37,452 nt of DNA, taken from positions 1 to 37,452 of the forward strand of contig JAISMC010000004.1 of NCBI GenBank assembly GCA_031276965.1. The letters run 5' to 3'. Below the pieces are notes generated by a model. It saw only the letters and a list, made by a program, of their open reading frames with translations, ran no database searches and was not told the origin of the DNA. The stretch comes from Treponema sp. (GTDB taxonomy: Bacteria > Spirochaetota > Spirochaetia > Treponematales > Breznakiellaceae). The position numbers were made by a program, and so were the translations under genes. Below, one piece after another: positions 23,605 through 31,528 of the stretch; the stretch's first letter is position 1, and every line of letters begins with the position of its first letter.

Positions 23605-24858
23605 TTACAGCTTTCTGATGGGGGCCACAATAACTTCCACCACCCGGCGGCGCTGGGTTTTGGAAACGGTGATGGAAAGCTGCCCGCAGGTAAAATGGTC
23701 CCCCTCCTTCGGAAGGCCCCCCAGGTTTTCCAGCACCCAGCCGCCCACGGTGGCGTACCGGCGGGATTCACCCTCTTCATCCCCGATGGAAAAAAATTCA
23801 AACATGTCTTCCAGATCCGTCCGGCCCAAAACCCTATAGGAGCCGGAATTGGTTTCGATTATATTTTCCACCACCTGATCATGCTCGTCCCAGATTTCGC
23901 CCACCAGTTCTTCCATAATATCTTCAATGGTGATGATCCCCAGGGTCCCGCCGAATTCATCCACCAGTACCGCCAGATGGGATTTTTTCTCCTGCATGGT
24001 TTGCAGCAGCCTGGGAACCTTCATTGATTTGGTGGTAAATACCACCGGTTTTACGATACTCTCCGGGGAACGGCCGGCCTTGATCACCTGATAATAAAAA
24101 TCTTTAAGAAGGATGACCCCGGTAATTTTATCGATGGAACCCTCAAACACCGGCAGCCGGGAATAGCCGGTATCCTGGAACTTTGCATCAATGGCATCCG
24201 CCGGATCGGCAATGGACACCGCCGTTACATCTACCCGGGGAGTAAAAATATCACCGGCGCTGAGATCATCAAATTCAATGGCCTGGCGGATCATGTCCTC
24301 TTCCCGTTCATTGATGCCCCCTTCCTGGCGCACCTCTTCCACAAAGGTCAGGAATTCGGCTTCCGTAACGGAGCGGTCTCCTTTTATTCTGAAAAGGCGG
24401 ACAATCATTTTTTTCCATGCCGATATAAGCCTGTTAACCGGGGTGAGGACAAAAATAAAAAAACCCAGGAGGGGCGCCGCAAACATGGCAAAACGTTCCG
24501 GGGCTTCCTTGGCCAGGGTCTTGGGAGATATTTCCCCGATCATCAGGACCAGGACGGTCATTACCAGCGTCGTTACCGAAACTCCGGCGCTGCCAAAGAA
24601 ACCCACAAAGAGCACCGTGGCCAGGGCCGAAGAGGCGATATTAACTACATTGTTGCCGATTAAAACCGTAGACAGGAGCCTGTCAAAATTTCCGGTAAGT
24701 TTAAGGGCCCGGACCGCCCGCCGGTCTCCCCGGGACGCAAGATTTTTCAACTTGGCGCGGTTCAACGAAGAAAAGGCCGTCTCACTGGCGGAAAAAAAGG
24801 CGGAACAGAGAAGCAGCGCCCCAAGGGAAATGATAAGAATTAATACAAAAGAATCCAT
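23605..24858 (-). CDS. CNNM/CorC-HlyC family membrane protein (second paralogue)
   Basis: 417 aa. DUF21 helices (LLCSAFFSASETAFSSLNRAKL, VLIGNNVVNIASSALATVLF, VLVLMIGEISPKTLAKEAPE), then the CBS pair with TEAEFLTFVEEVRQEGGINEREEDMI, DIFTPRVDVTAV, ITGVILLKDFY and LAVLVDEFGGTLGIITIEDIMEELVGEI (two pieces), and a C-terminal CorC_HlyC domain (YRVLGRTDLEDMFEFF, VGGWVLENLG). This is a more canonical member than the gene at 2651. Members influence divalent cation balance across the inner membrane. The start ATG has a GGGAGG site upstream. It lies 150 bp from ybaK on the same strand, separated by a long hairpin, so probably a separate transcription unit. Confidence 0.9.
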   Translation of the reverse strand: MDSFVLILIISLGALLLCSAFFSASETAFSSLNRAKLKNLASRGDRRAVRALKLTGNFDRLLSTVLIGNNVVNIASSALATVLFVGFFGSAGVSVTTLVMTVLVLMIGEISPKTLAKEAPERFAMFAAPLLGFFIFVLTPVNRLISAWKKMIVRLFRIKGDRSVTEAEFLTFVEEVRQEGGINEREEDMIRQAIEFDDLSAGDIFTPRVDVTAVSIADPADAIDAKFQDTGYSRLPVFEGSIDKITGVILLKDFYYQVIKAGRSPESIVKPVVFTTKSMKVPRLLQTMQEKKSHLAVLVDEFGGTLGIITIEDIMEELVGEIWDEHDQVVENIIETNSGSYRVLGRTDLEDMFEFFSIGDEEGESRRYATVGGWVLENLGGLPKEGDHFTCGQLSITVSKTQRRRVVEVIVAPIRKL

Positions 24859-24964
24859 GGGCCTCCCGGGAATTTCAGTCTATACCACAATAAGCGGCTA
24901 TTGGAAGATTCATCCGAAACGGAATTTCCAAACAGCTCCAATGGACGCCGGGTAAAACATTCCG

Positions 24965-24998
24965 GAAACTTCTGAAAACTGCGGTTTTTAGAGGTTTC
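24965..24998 (+). repeat. 15-bp-stem hairpin between ybaK and the CNNM gene
   Basis: GAAACTTCTGAAAAC and GTTTTTAGAGGTTTC pair around the loop TGCG. The two non-Watson-Crick positions are G-U pairs if the plus strand is transcribed but A-C mismatches on the minus strand. There is no plus-strand gene here. It may stop minus-strand transcription from ybaK, but a U-run is lacking. Confidence 0.6.
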
Positions 24999-25007
24999 AT
25001 TTCTTCA

Positions 25008-25481
25008 TCAGGGAACAAGGGTTAAATCCGCAGTTACCCCGCGGGTACAGCGCAGCAGATCCGCGGGATGCAATACCATGAGGAGGCCCCGTTCTCCGGC
25101 GCTCACCGAGACGGCGCTGAAGAGTACAGCGGTCTCATCAATAAAAGTGGGGAAGGATTTTTTCATGCCCACCGGGGAACAGCCGCCCCGGACATATCCC
25201 GTAAGGGGCAAAAGATGCTTTACCGGAACAAGATCGGCCTTTTTCTCCCCCGCCAGGCGGGCGGCTTTTTTTAGATCAAGTTCCTCCGCCGCGGGAATAC
25301 AGCAGACCAGGCGGACCCCGGAACTTCCCTGAAGCACCAGGGTCTTGAATATCCTCTCCACAGGAAAGCCGGTACGCTCCGCCGCGTGAACGGCGGAGAG
25401 GTCCGGCCCGTCCGCATGGTAACTGAGAACGGTATACGGGATCCCCGCGGCATCCAGCAGCCGCATGGCGTTGGTTTTCAC
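25008..25481 (-). CDS. ybaK: Cys-tRNA(Pro) deacylase, YbaK/EbsC family
   Basis: 157 aa, the normal length. YbaK clears cysteine wrongly attached to tRNA-Pro (and related mischarged tRNAs) in the cytoplasm. Seen: MRLLDAAGIPYTVLSYHADG at the N-terminus, the catalytic-lysine region ERIFKTLVLQG (K46), CCIPAAEELDLKKAARL, and GYVRGGCSPVGMKKSFPTFID, the hallmark of the family. It starts 37 bp after the stop of the FAD/NAD oxidoreductase gene on the same strand and may be the last gene of the coo transcript, although no functional link is apparent. A long hairpin lies just beyond its stop. Confidence 0.93.
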   Translation of the reverse strand: MKTNAMRLLDAAGIPYTVLSYHADGPDLSAVHAAERTGFPVERIFKTLVLQGSSGVRLVCCIPAAEELDLKKAARLAGEKKADLVPVKHLLPLTGYVRGGCSPVGMKKSFPTFIDETAVLFSAVSVSAGERGLLMVLHPADLLRCTRGVTADLTLVP

Positions 25482-25518
25482 GGCGCAGTTTTAACCGCGG
25501 GCCTTCCGCCGCCGGAAA

Positions 25519-26757
25519 CTACACGACCCACTTGTACTCGCCATTCTGTTCCACGCCGTAGAAATCCGCATAACTTACCTTCCACGCCGGCTTTCCCAGC
25601 TTATCAATCCTGATCTTGTTCTTTATCAGATGCTGCCAGAATCCGCTCCCGGCAATATTCCCCTGAAGTATGACCCCCGCAGGAGCCCCGTTCCGGAGTA
25701 TCAGCTTCTGATAGTTATTCCGGTCTTCCCTGGTCAAAACCTCATCTCCCTCCTGGGGAGTAAAGGCGCCCACCGACAGGGTAAGGAGATTGAAAAAGTT
25801 TACGGTGTTCTTAACGGCAAAGCGATCCTCGTAGGGAAGATCCCAGCCGCAGATATTTTTTGCCGCAACTTCTCCCTGCTTTTGGGCATTGGGCCAGATG
25901 CCGGAGAGCCCCGCGGCATCCCCCACGGCGTAGATCCCCGGTATGTTGGTCTGGAGTTTGCCGTCCACCGTTACCGCCCGCCCGGTATTTACGCCGCTGC
26001 CGGCAAGGAAGCCTATGGCGGGGCGCACCCCCACAGCCATGATCACCATATCGCAGGGCACAGCCGCTCCGGTGTCAAGCTCCAGGGCACTGATAAAGCC
26101 GCCGCCGCCTGCGGTGTTTACCACCTTCCGGCCCAGGTAAAACTGTACGCCCCGCTCCTCAAAGAGCCTCTGGTATGACAAAGCGGCCCGGGAGTCCATG
26201 TTGATGGCCAGCGCCGTTTCGGCCATTTCCACCACGGTAATGTCAAAACGCTTCCCCCGTCTCTCCCCCAGTTCGATGAGGCCGTCCGCTGCGTCCAGCC
26301 CCACAAGACCGGCGCCGATAACGGCTATCCTTTGGGCTGTTCCGGCGGCCTCCGCAATGGAACGGGCATCGGAGAGGTGCCTTAGGCCGAAGGCATTCTT
26401 CGCCGTTTTAAGTTCTCCGATGGGCGGAGTTACGCTGTTGGCCCCGGCGGCAATTATCACCGTATCCCCGGAGGCAATCTTTTCGTCCCCCGCATAGACC
26501 GCCTTTTCCGCGGCGTCCAGCCTGGTAATGGTTTTTCCCCGTATCCAGTCGAGGCGGGGGCAGCTGAGGAGACCGTCGTTGATAAAGTTGATGCTCTCCG
26601 CGCTCCGCTCCCCGGAGATAAAGCGGTGAAGCATGCACCGGGAATAAACCTCCCGGTCTTCGGATACGATGGTTACCGTATCTTCGGCCCTTTCCTTCAA
26701 AATGGTACGGGCGGCGCTGATTCCCGCGGCTCCGGCGCCGATGATAAGATGTTTCAT
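25519..26757 (-). CDS. FAD/NAD(P)-dependent oxidoreductase of the CooF-associated (FNOR) type
   Basis: 412 aa from the ATG at 26757, which overlaps the cooF stop as ATGA and has CGGAGGTGAG upstream; the track's start at 26823 lies within cooF. Seen: the FAD Rossmann motif HLIIGAGAAGISAARTI, YSRCMLHRFISG, the NAD(P)-binding motif IAVIGAGLVGLDAADGLIELG, VIMAVGVRP, and the FAD-binding ATG-like GIYAVGDAAG. In several CO-using anaerobes a cooS-cooF-FNOR operon is known, with the flavoprotein proposed to move CO- or ferredoxin-derived electrons to NAD(P)+. Gene order here is the same. Without biochemical data a role in NADH- or NADPH-dependent reduction in the opposite direction remains possible. 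Confidence 0.88.
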   Translation of the reverse strand: MKHLIIGAGAAGISAARTILKERAEDTVTIVSEDREVYSRCMLHRFISGERSAESINFINDGLLSCPRLDWIRGKTITRLDAAEKAVYAGDEKIASGDTVIIAAGANSVTPPIGELKTAKNAFGLRHLSDARSIAEAAGTAQRIAVIGAGLVGLDAADGLIELGERRGKRFDITVVEMAETALAINMDSRAALSYQRLFEERGVQFYLGRKVVNTAGGGGFISALELDTGAAVPCDMVIMAVGVRPAIGFLAGSGVNTGRAVTVDGKLQTNIPGIYAVGDAAGLSGIWPNAQKQGEVAAKNICGWDLPYEDRFAVKNTVNFFNLLTLSVGAFTPQEGDEVLTREDRNNYQKLILRNGAPAGVILQGNIAGSGFWQHLIKNKIRIDKLGKPAWKVSYADFYGVEQNGEYKWVV

Positions 26758-27221
26758 AAACTCACCTCCGACCAGAAGACATCTTCCACATAGATCGCTT
26801 TCCTGGGGCAGGATCTCACGCAATTGGGATTTTCATCATCCCGCTTGCAGAAATCGCATTTGACAATCTTAGATCCGGTAAGCGTATCGGGCTTGATGTT
26901 TCCAAAGGAACAGCTCATTACGCACATAAAACACCTGCCGCAACGATCGGGATCGTACTGCACATGCCCCGTGACGGAATCCTTCTTCAGGGCCCCCGAC
27001 ATACAGGCGGCGACACATTCCGGTTCGGCGCAGTGCCTGCAGAAGATGGGCAGATAACCCCCCTTCCCGTCCAGCCGTATCACATTCCGGGTTTCGTTTC
27101 CGGGATCCAGCAGATCCAGATCGTAAATGCTGCCGGGCTTTTCCCGGTGGGCCTGCATGCAGGCAAAGGTACAGTTCTTACAGCCGTCGCATTTTGCAGC
27201 GTCAATAAAAATTCGCTTCAT
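26754..27221 (-). CDS. cooF: CooF-like polyferredoxin, electron carrier of CO dehydrogenase
   Basis: 155 aa with four cysteine clusters expected to bind four [4Fe-4S] centres: CDGCKNCTFAC (14-24), CRHCAEPECVAAC (around 61-73), CGRCFMCVMSC and CDFCKRDDENPNCVRSCP. CooF passes electrons from the CooS catalytic subunit to hydrogenase, flavoproteins or other acceptors in the cytoplasm. It sits 10 bp after cooS and overlaps the FAD/NAD oxidoreductase gene by four bases (ATGA), so translation of the two is probably coupled and CooF likely docks on both neighbours. No signal peptide is present, which separates it from DmsB/HycB-type proteins of exported enzymes with similar cysteine patterns. Confidence 0.9.
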   Translation of the reverse strand: MKRIFIDAAKCDGCKNCTFACMQAHREKPGSIYDLDLLDPGNETRNVIRLDGKGGYLPIFCRHCAEPECVAACMSGALKKDSVTGHVQYDPDRCGRCFMCVMSCSFGNIKPDTLTGSKIVKCDFCKRDDENPNCVRSCPRKAIYVEDVFWSEVSL

Positions 27222-27231
27222 CCGGTACTCC

Positions 27232-29118
27232 TTAAATGTTCAGGGCCCGGCGTTTTTCCAGGATAATCTTTTCCAGCAGATCCGCGGATTCCTTGGCGCC
27301 GGCATTGATAATGATCTGTCCCCCGGTAAGAGACTTCATATCTTCGGTAAGTACTTTGACCGCTACGGGACTTCCGGTTACATAGGGAGGAAGGCCCAAG
27401 TGGAGGGGCAGCCCCAGGGCAAGGCCGAAACAGCCATCGGCCAGGGCCTGTTCTTCGAGCCACTGGGCCGCGGAGAGAACCAGGGGAAGCTGAGGAATAT
27501 CAATGCCGAGGGTTTCGGCCAGTTCGGTGGCTACAATCTCCAGCCTGCCGATGGCAAGACAGGGACCGAAATTCAGCACCGGCGGAATCCCAAGCTGCCT
27601 GCACACCTCTTTAAGGCCGGGACCGGCAAGTTCCGCCGCTTCGGGAACCATGAGGCCGCAGTTCTCGATGCCCCCGGAGGAACAGCCCGCGGTAAGGACG
27701 ATGATGTCCCGGGCGATAAGTTCTTTGGTCAACGCCACAGTCAGAACGTCATGGCCCCCGGAAACCAGGCTTGAACAGCCCACCACTCCGGCAACGCCCT
27801 TGATCTTTCCGCCGGCGATCAGATCTGCCAGGGGCTTCCAGTTTCCGCCGAGAAACTTTTTAAGGGATACTTCGCTTATGCCGGTAAGGGTATTGTCGTT
27901 GCCGTGTTCCGGCAGCAGATTAAGTTCAACCTTGGATCTCCGGGCTTTATAGGAGGCGATAACCGCATCGATGATCTCCTCACTCAGCTTTTCCCGTTCG
28001 GCAAATACAAAGGGTTTAAGTTCGGCGTTGGCCTTTTTGGCCACATCATCAATACAGATCTGTTTAATCTGAAGCTGGTCGCAGACTGTTTCGATCCCCG
28101 GCAAGGTACAGTTGAATTCGGAGAGCACCGCATCGATGGCGCCGGTGGCAAGAATCGCCTCGCTGGTATAGTTATTTCCCGCATGACCGTCAAAAATATC
28201 CGTATAGTGGGCGCCCCGGAGCTGCAGGTCCTGACCAACGCAGGTACAGCCGACCAGGCGGAAACCCTTGGCTCCGGCGGCCTTTGCCCTGGCAACCACA
28301 TCGTCGCCGGTAAGCCGTTCCTGGAGATGAACAAACATGGTATGCTGATGGCCGGTAATCATAATGTTGATATAAGCGGGATCGATAACCCTAAGCCCCA
28401 CCTTGGCGGGCCGGATCTCCGGTTCGCCCAGGAGTACATCGTTGAGCAGATTCGTCAGGGTAAGGCCGTAGATTCCCGTGGAGATACCCAGGCGGAGACA
28501 GTCCACCAGCATATTCACCGGATCCGAGTTCAGGTTGGTGGAACACTTGACCACCCCCTTAAAGACCTCCGCCTTGGCGCCGCCGGGCAGTATCCCCAGT
28601 TCCTGCCATTTTTTAAACCGGGGAGGATAAGCCATCTTTTCCACCAGATCCATTTTGACGTATTCCGGCTTGTAGAGATCGTTCAAAACCGCATCGGCAA
28701 CCTTGACGGCTTTTTCGTGGTTGTCCCCGCCGGCAATACCGAAAAGGGCACAGAGCCGTTCCAGGGCGCCAAGGCCTTTAAGCTTTCCCTTCCGGAGGGC
28801 CGTATTTTTAAGATTCAGCGCGGTGTTTTCCACCACGTGAATATAACAGCCCGAACCGGAGGCCACCGCCCGGAGCAGATTCCGGGTAACAATAACATCG
28901 GGACCGGCGCCGCAGATTCCCCTGGGCGCATCGGGGGTGATCCGGCAGGGCCCGTTGGCGCAGAGCCGGCAGCATACCCCTTGCAGGCCGAATCCGCATT
29001 TGGTTTCCTGACTCTCCACCCGGTGGTGGGAAGTCTCCATAGGCAGTTTTGATATAAACCCTTCCAGGGGTTTATCCGCGCTGGCGCATGTTGCGCATCC
29101 ATAATAACTTTCGTGCAT
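27232..29118 (-). CDS. cooS: Anaerobic Ni-Fe carbon monoxide dehydrogenase catalytic subunit, divergent active-site surroundings
   Basis: 628 aa from the ATG at 29118, which has GAGAGG upstream; the track's TTG at 29133 is less likely. D- and B-cluster cysteines are present: CGFGLQGVCCRLCANGPC (C41, C49, C50, C53, C58) and GICG (C69). Likely C-cluster ligands are present: the His in ITGHQHTMF, and Cys in CTCVGQD, EFNCTLPG, VVGCSSL, LTAGCSSGG and NFGPCLA. By memory alignment to Carboxydothermus CODH-II, the His-rich region after VTRNLLRAVASG reads CYIHVVEN, and the Lys of the APEWMSEK segment reads Gln (AQWLEEQAL), so the supposed proton-transfer residues seem replaced. CODH oxidises CO to CO2, but this variant could differ. 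No acetyl-CoA synthase gene is in the window. Confidence 0.88.
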   Translation of the reverse strand: MHESYYGCATCASADKPLEGFISKLPMETSHHRVESQETKCGFGLQGVCCRLCANGPCRITPDAPRGICGAGPDVIVTRNLLRAVASGSGCYIHVVENTALNLKNTALRKGKLKGLGALERLCALFGIAGGDNHEKAVKVADAVLNDLYKPEYVKMDLVEKMAYPPRFKKWQELGILPGGAKAEVFKGVVKCSTNLNSDPVNMLVDCLRLGISTGIYGLTLTNLLNDVLLGEPEIRPAKVGLRVIDPAYINIMITGHQHTMFVHLQERLTGDDVVARAKAAGAKGFRLVGCTCVGQDLQLRGAHYTDIFDGHAGNNYTSEAILATGAIDAVLSEFNCTLPGIETVCDQLQIKQICIDDVAKKANAELKPFVFAEREKLSEEIIDAVIASYKARRSKVELNLLPEHGNDNTLTGISEVSLKKFLGGNWKPLADLIAGGKIKGVAGVVGCSSLVSGGHDVLTVALTKELIARDIIVLTAGCSSGGIENCGLMVPEAAELAGPGLKEVCRQLGIPPVLNFGPCLAIGRLEIVATELAETLGIDIPQLPLVLSAAQWLEEQALADGCFGLALGLPLHLGLPPYVTGSPVAVKVLTEDMKSLTGGQIIINAGAKESADLLEKIILEKRRALNI

Positions 29119-29146
29119 AATTACCTCTCTCAAAATAAATTATACA

Positions 29147-29169
29147 TTCCTGACTACAATTATCAGAAA
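29147..29169. promoter_or_regulatory. Inverted-repeat operator candidate over the cooS transcription start
   Basis: TTCCTGA-N9-TCAGAAA (six of seven arm positions complementary) begins immediately downstream of the -10 box and covers the expected +1 of the cooS promoter. That position suits a repressor. The half-sites vaguely resemble CRP/FNR-type TGA...TCA sites, but the assignment to a regulator is inference. Confidence 0.5.
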
Positions 29170-29170
29170 T

Positions 29171-29199
29171 ATTATAAGCCAGCCGGGGTTTTTTTACAA
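29171..29199 (-). promoter_or_regulatory. Sigma-70-type promoter for the cooS-cooF-FNOR operon
   Basis: On the minus strand TTGTAA (29199-29194), a 17-bp spacer and a perfect TATAAT (29176-29171). Transcription should begin near 29164, giving a leader of about 46 nt with GAGAGG before the cooS ATG. A further TATAAT (29144-29139 region) lies within the leader but lacks a -35. Confidence 0.7.
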
Positions 29200-29314
29200 G
29201 ATACGCTAAGATGAGTCCCCGCACAGTAAGCGCGGAAATTATATTCCCCACGCTGCCGGCAGGGACCCGGCCTTTTGCTTCCCGGTACGGTCCTGCATGT
29301 TCCCGGTCCCGGCC

Positions 29315-29342
29315 TTTACAGCCGTTTCGACAAGATGATAAA
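29315..29342 (+). promoter_or_regulatory. Possible promoter for the REC-HD-GYP/FIST/kinase operon
   Basis: TTTACA (29315-29320), 16 bp, then GATAAA (29337-29342), about 40 bp before the first ATG at 29383. The -35 is a fair match, the -10 is weak. It is the best candidate in the divergent region between cooS and the signalling genes. Confidence 0.35.
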
Positions 29343-29382
29343 ATGACCCGCCGGAAGATTTCGGAAATCCCGGCCTGGGCGT

Positions 29383-30447
29383 ATGGCAAAACAAATATTG
29401 GTAGTAGACGACAACATTGCAAGCCTCAAACAAATAGGCGCACAGCTTGCCTCCCATTACGAGGTTTCTCTGGCGAAATCCGGGGCCCTGGCTCTGCAGA
29501 TATGCAGGCAGGAACGGCCGGACCTTATCCTTCTTGATGTGGAGATGCCGGAAATGGACGGTTTCGAGGCCATAGCCCGGCTCAAAGAAGATCCCGGCCT
29601 CAGTGCCATACCGGTTATTTTTCTTACCGGCAACCGCGACGCAGCCACCGAGATAAGGGCCCTTGAATCGGGGGCCATGGATTTTATCGCTAAACCAGCC
29701 AATAAGGATATTCTCTTTCACCGGCTGGAGCTGCACCTCCAGTTTGCCGCATATCAATCTTCCCTTGAGCATACCGTCAAAGAGCTTGAGAACAGCATCG
29801 TTACCTCCTTTGCGGAGCTTATCGAATGTAAGGACGATAATGCGGGAACCCATGTATTGCGGACCGGTAAGTATGTGGAGATTCTGGGCCGGAAACTGCT
29901 TGAGGCGGGAACCTTTGGGGAGGAACTTTCCAGGGAAACCCTTGATATGATAGTCCGGGCCGCCCCCTTTCACGACATCGGCAAGATCGGTGTCAGCGAT
30001 ACCCTGCTGCTTAAGGAAGGGACCCTCAGCGCGAAGGAGTACGAGGAAGTGAAGAAGCATACCCTCATCGGCGCGCGGTTCCTCCAATCCATTTATGAGC
30101 GGACCCCGGAACAGCATTACCTTCAATTTGCAAAACTGATTGCCGAAAACCACCATGAAAAATACGACGGTACGGGCTACCCCTGCGGCCTTGCGGGAAA
30201 CGCCATCCCCCTCTGCGCCCGGATCATGACGGTGGCGAATGTATATGACGGCTGCATTACCGAGCGGGTCTACCGGAAGGCGCTGAGCCACGAAGAGGCC
30301 TGCCGCATCATTCTTGATGGAAGGGGAACCTGGTTTGATCCATGGATTGTGGAAGCCTTTGAAGTGGTTACGGAGCAGTTTGCCCGCCTTAAAATATCCG
30401 TGGAACCCCTGGTAAAAATCCAGGGAAAGAATCTCCGCCATGGATAA
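29383..30447 (+). CDS. Response regulator with HD-GYP output domain (first of a tandem pair)
   Basis: 354 aa. Receiver domain 1-122: acidic pair D9/D10, phospho-acceptor D52 in LILLDVEMPEMDGF, conserved K104 (FIAKPANK). Linker helix 123-145, then HD-GYP 146-330: FHDIGKIGVSD (H197, D198), HTLIG, ENHHEKYDGTGYP (257-267). HD-GYP domains degrade cyclic di-GMP. One late metal ligand appears altered: the usual AD-V-Y-D reads AN-V-Y-D (N286), while the next gene keeps the D. Activity may be reduced. The ATG has no strong ribosome site. It overlaps the second copy by 8 bp, so the two are co-translated products of a duplication. Phosphoryl groups could come from the hybrid kinase at the end of this operon. 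Confidence 0.92.
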   Translation: MAKQILVVDDNIASLKQIGAQLASHYEVSLAKSGALALQICRQERPDLILLDVEMPEMDGFEAIARLKEDPGLSAIPVIFLTGNRDAATEIRALESGAMDFIAKPANKDILFHRLELHLQFAAYQSSLEHTVKELENSIVTSFAELIECKDDNAGTHVLRTGKYVEILGRKLLEAGTFGEELSRETLDMIVRAAPFHDIGKIGVSDTLLLKEGTLSAKEYEEVKKHTLIGARFLQSIYERTPEQHYLQFAKLIAENHHEKYDGTGYPCGLAGNAIPLCARIMTVANVYDGCITERVYRKALSHEEACRIILDGRGTWFDPWIVEAFEVVTEQFARLKISVEPLVKIQGKNLRHG

Positions 30448-31471
30448 GGGCGTTCCCAAAATACTGGTGGTGGACGATAACCTGCCGAGCCTCAAGCAGA
30501 TCGGCGCTCAGCTTGGGGAAAGTTACGATATTTCTCTGGCCAAGTCGGGCGCTTTGGCCCTGCAGATCTGTATGCAGGAAAAACCGGACCTTATCCTCCT
30601 TGACATTGAGATGCCGGAGATGGACGGCTTTGAGACCCTGAAACGGCTCAGGCTGAACCGCTATCTGGGGAGTATCCCGGTGATCTTCCTTACCGGCAAC
30701 CACGACACCGAAACCGAGGTCCGGGGGCTCCAGTCGGGGGCCAGGGACTTTATTACCAAGCCGGTGGAGAAGAGCATCCTGCTGCACCGTATAGATCTGC
30801 ACCTGCGCTTTTCTTCTTATCAGTCCCAGCTTGAAAATACCGTGGCGAAAATGTCGGACAGCGTGGCCCTGGCCTTTGCGGAACTTATCGAATGCCGGGA
30901 CGAGAATACCGGAGGGCACGTAGCCCGGACCAGCAGATATGTGGGGATGCTGGGCCGCAGGCTTATGGACATGGGGCTCTTTGCCGAAGAGCTTACCTCC
31001 ACAGACCTGGATATGATGGTCCGGGCCGCGCCGTTTCACGACATCGGAAAAATTGCCGTGAGCGACCGGGTCCTCCTCAAACCGGACCGGCTGGACGACG
31101 AGGAATTCGCCGTTATGAAGCAGCATACCGTCATCGGGGAAGAGATCCTCAAGAACATGCTGACCCGTACCCCGACCCAGCAGTATCTGCACTACGCCAG
31201 GATGATCGCCGCTTCCCATCACGAGCGGTTCGACGGAAAGGGCTACCCCCGCCGTCTTGCGGGGGACGAGATTCCCCTCTGCGGCCGCATCATGGCGGCG
31301 GCGGATGTATATGACGCCCTGGTGGATGACCGGGTCTACCGCCGGGGGATGAGTCATGCCGAAGCCTATGCCATTATTATTGACGGCAGGGGAAAAAATT
31401 TTGATCCGCGGATTATAGACGCCTTTGAGGATATTCACAAAGAACTGGCCGCGGCGGCGAAAAAAGAATAG
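30440..31471 (+). CDS. Response regulator with HD-GYP output domain (second of a tandem pair)
   Basis: 343 aa, a clear duplicate of the preceding gene across its whole length. Receiver 5-125 with D12/D13, D55 (LILLDIEMPEMDGF) and K108 (FITKPVEK). HD-GYP 149-335 with APFHDIGKIAVSD (H200, D201), QHTVIGEEIL, ASHHERFDGKGYP and AAADVYDALVDDRVY, all catalytic residues intact. It should be an active cyclic di-GMP phosphodiesterase controlled by phosphorylation. The start ATG lies inside the 3' end of the first copy (8-bp overlap). The FIST gene follows 57 bp after its stop. Keeping one intact and one altered copy side by side suggests division into enzyme and modulator, which is inference. Confidence 0.93.
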   Translation: MDKGVPKILVVDDNLPSLKQIGAQLGESYDISLAKSGALALQICMQEKPDLILLDIEMPEMDGFETLKRLRLNRYLGSIPVIFLTGNHDTETEVRGLQSGARDFITKPVEKSILLHRIDLHLRFSSYQSQLENTVAKMSDSVALAFAELIECRDENTGGHVARTSRYVGMLGRRLMDMGLFAEELTSTDLDMMVRAAPFHDIGKIAVSDRVLLKPDRLDDEEFAVMKQHTVIGEEILKNMLTRTPTQQYLHYARMIAASHHERFDGKGYPRRLAGDEIPLCGRIMAAADVYDALVDDRVYRRGMSHAEAYAIIIDGRGKNFDPRIIDAFEDIHKELAAAAKKE

Positions 31472-31528
31472 GGCTGCCCGGAAAATTGAATTTTCCGCAC
31501 AGGTCCAATGAAATGAGGGAGGGGAAAA

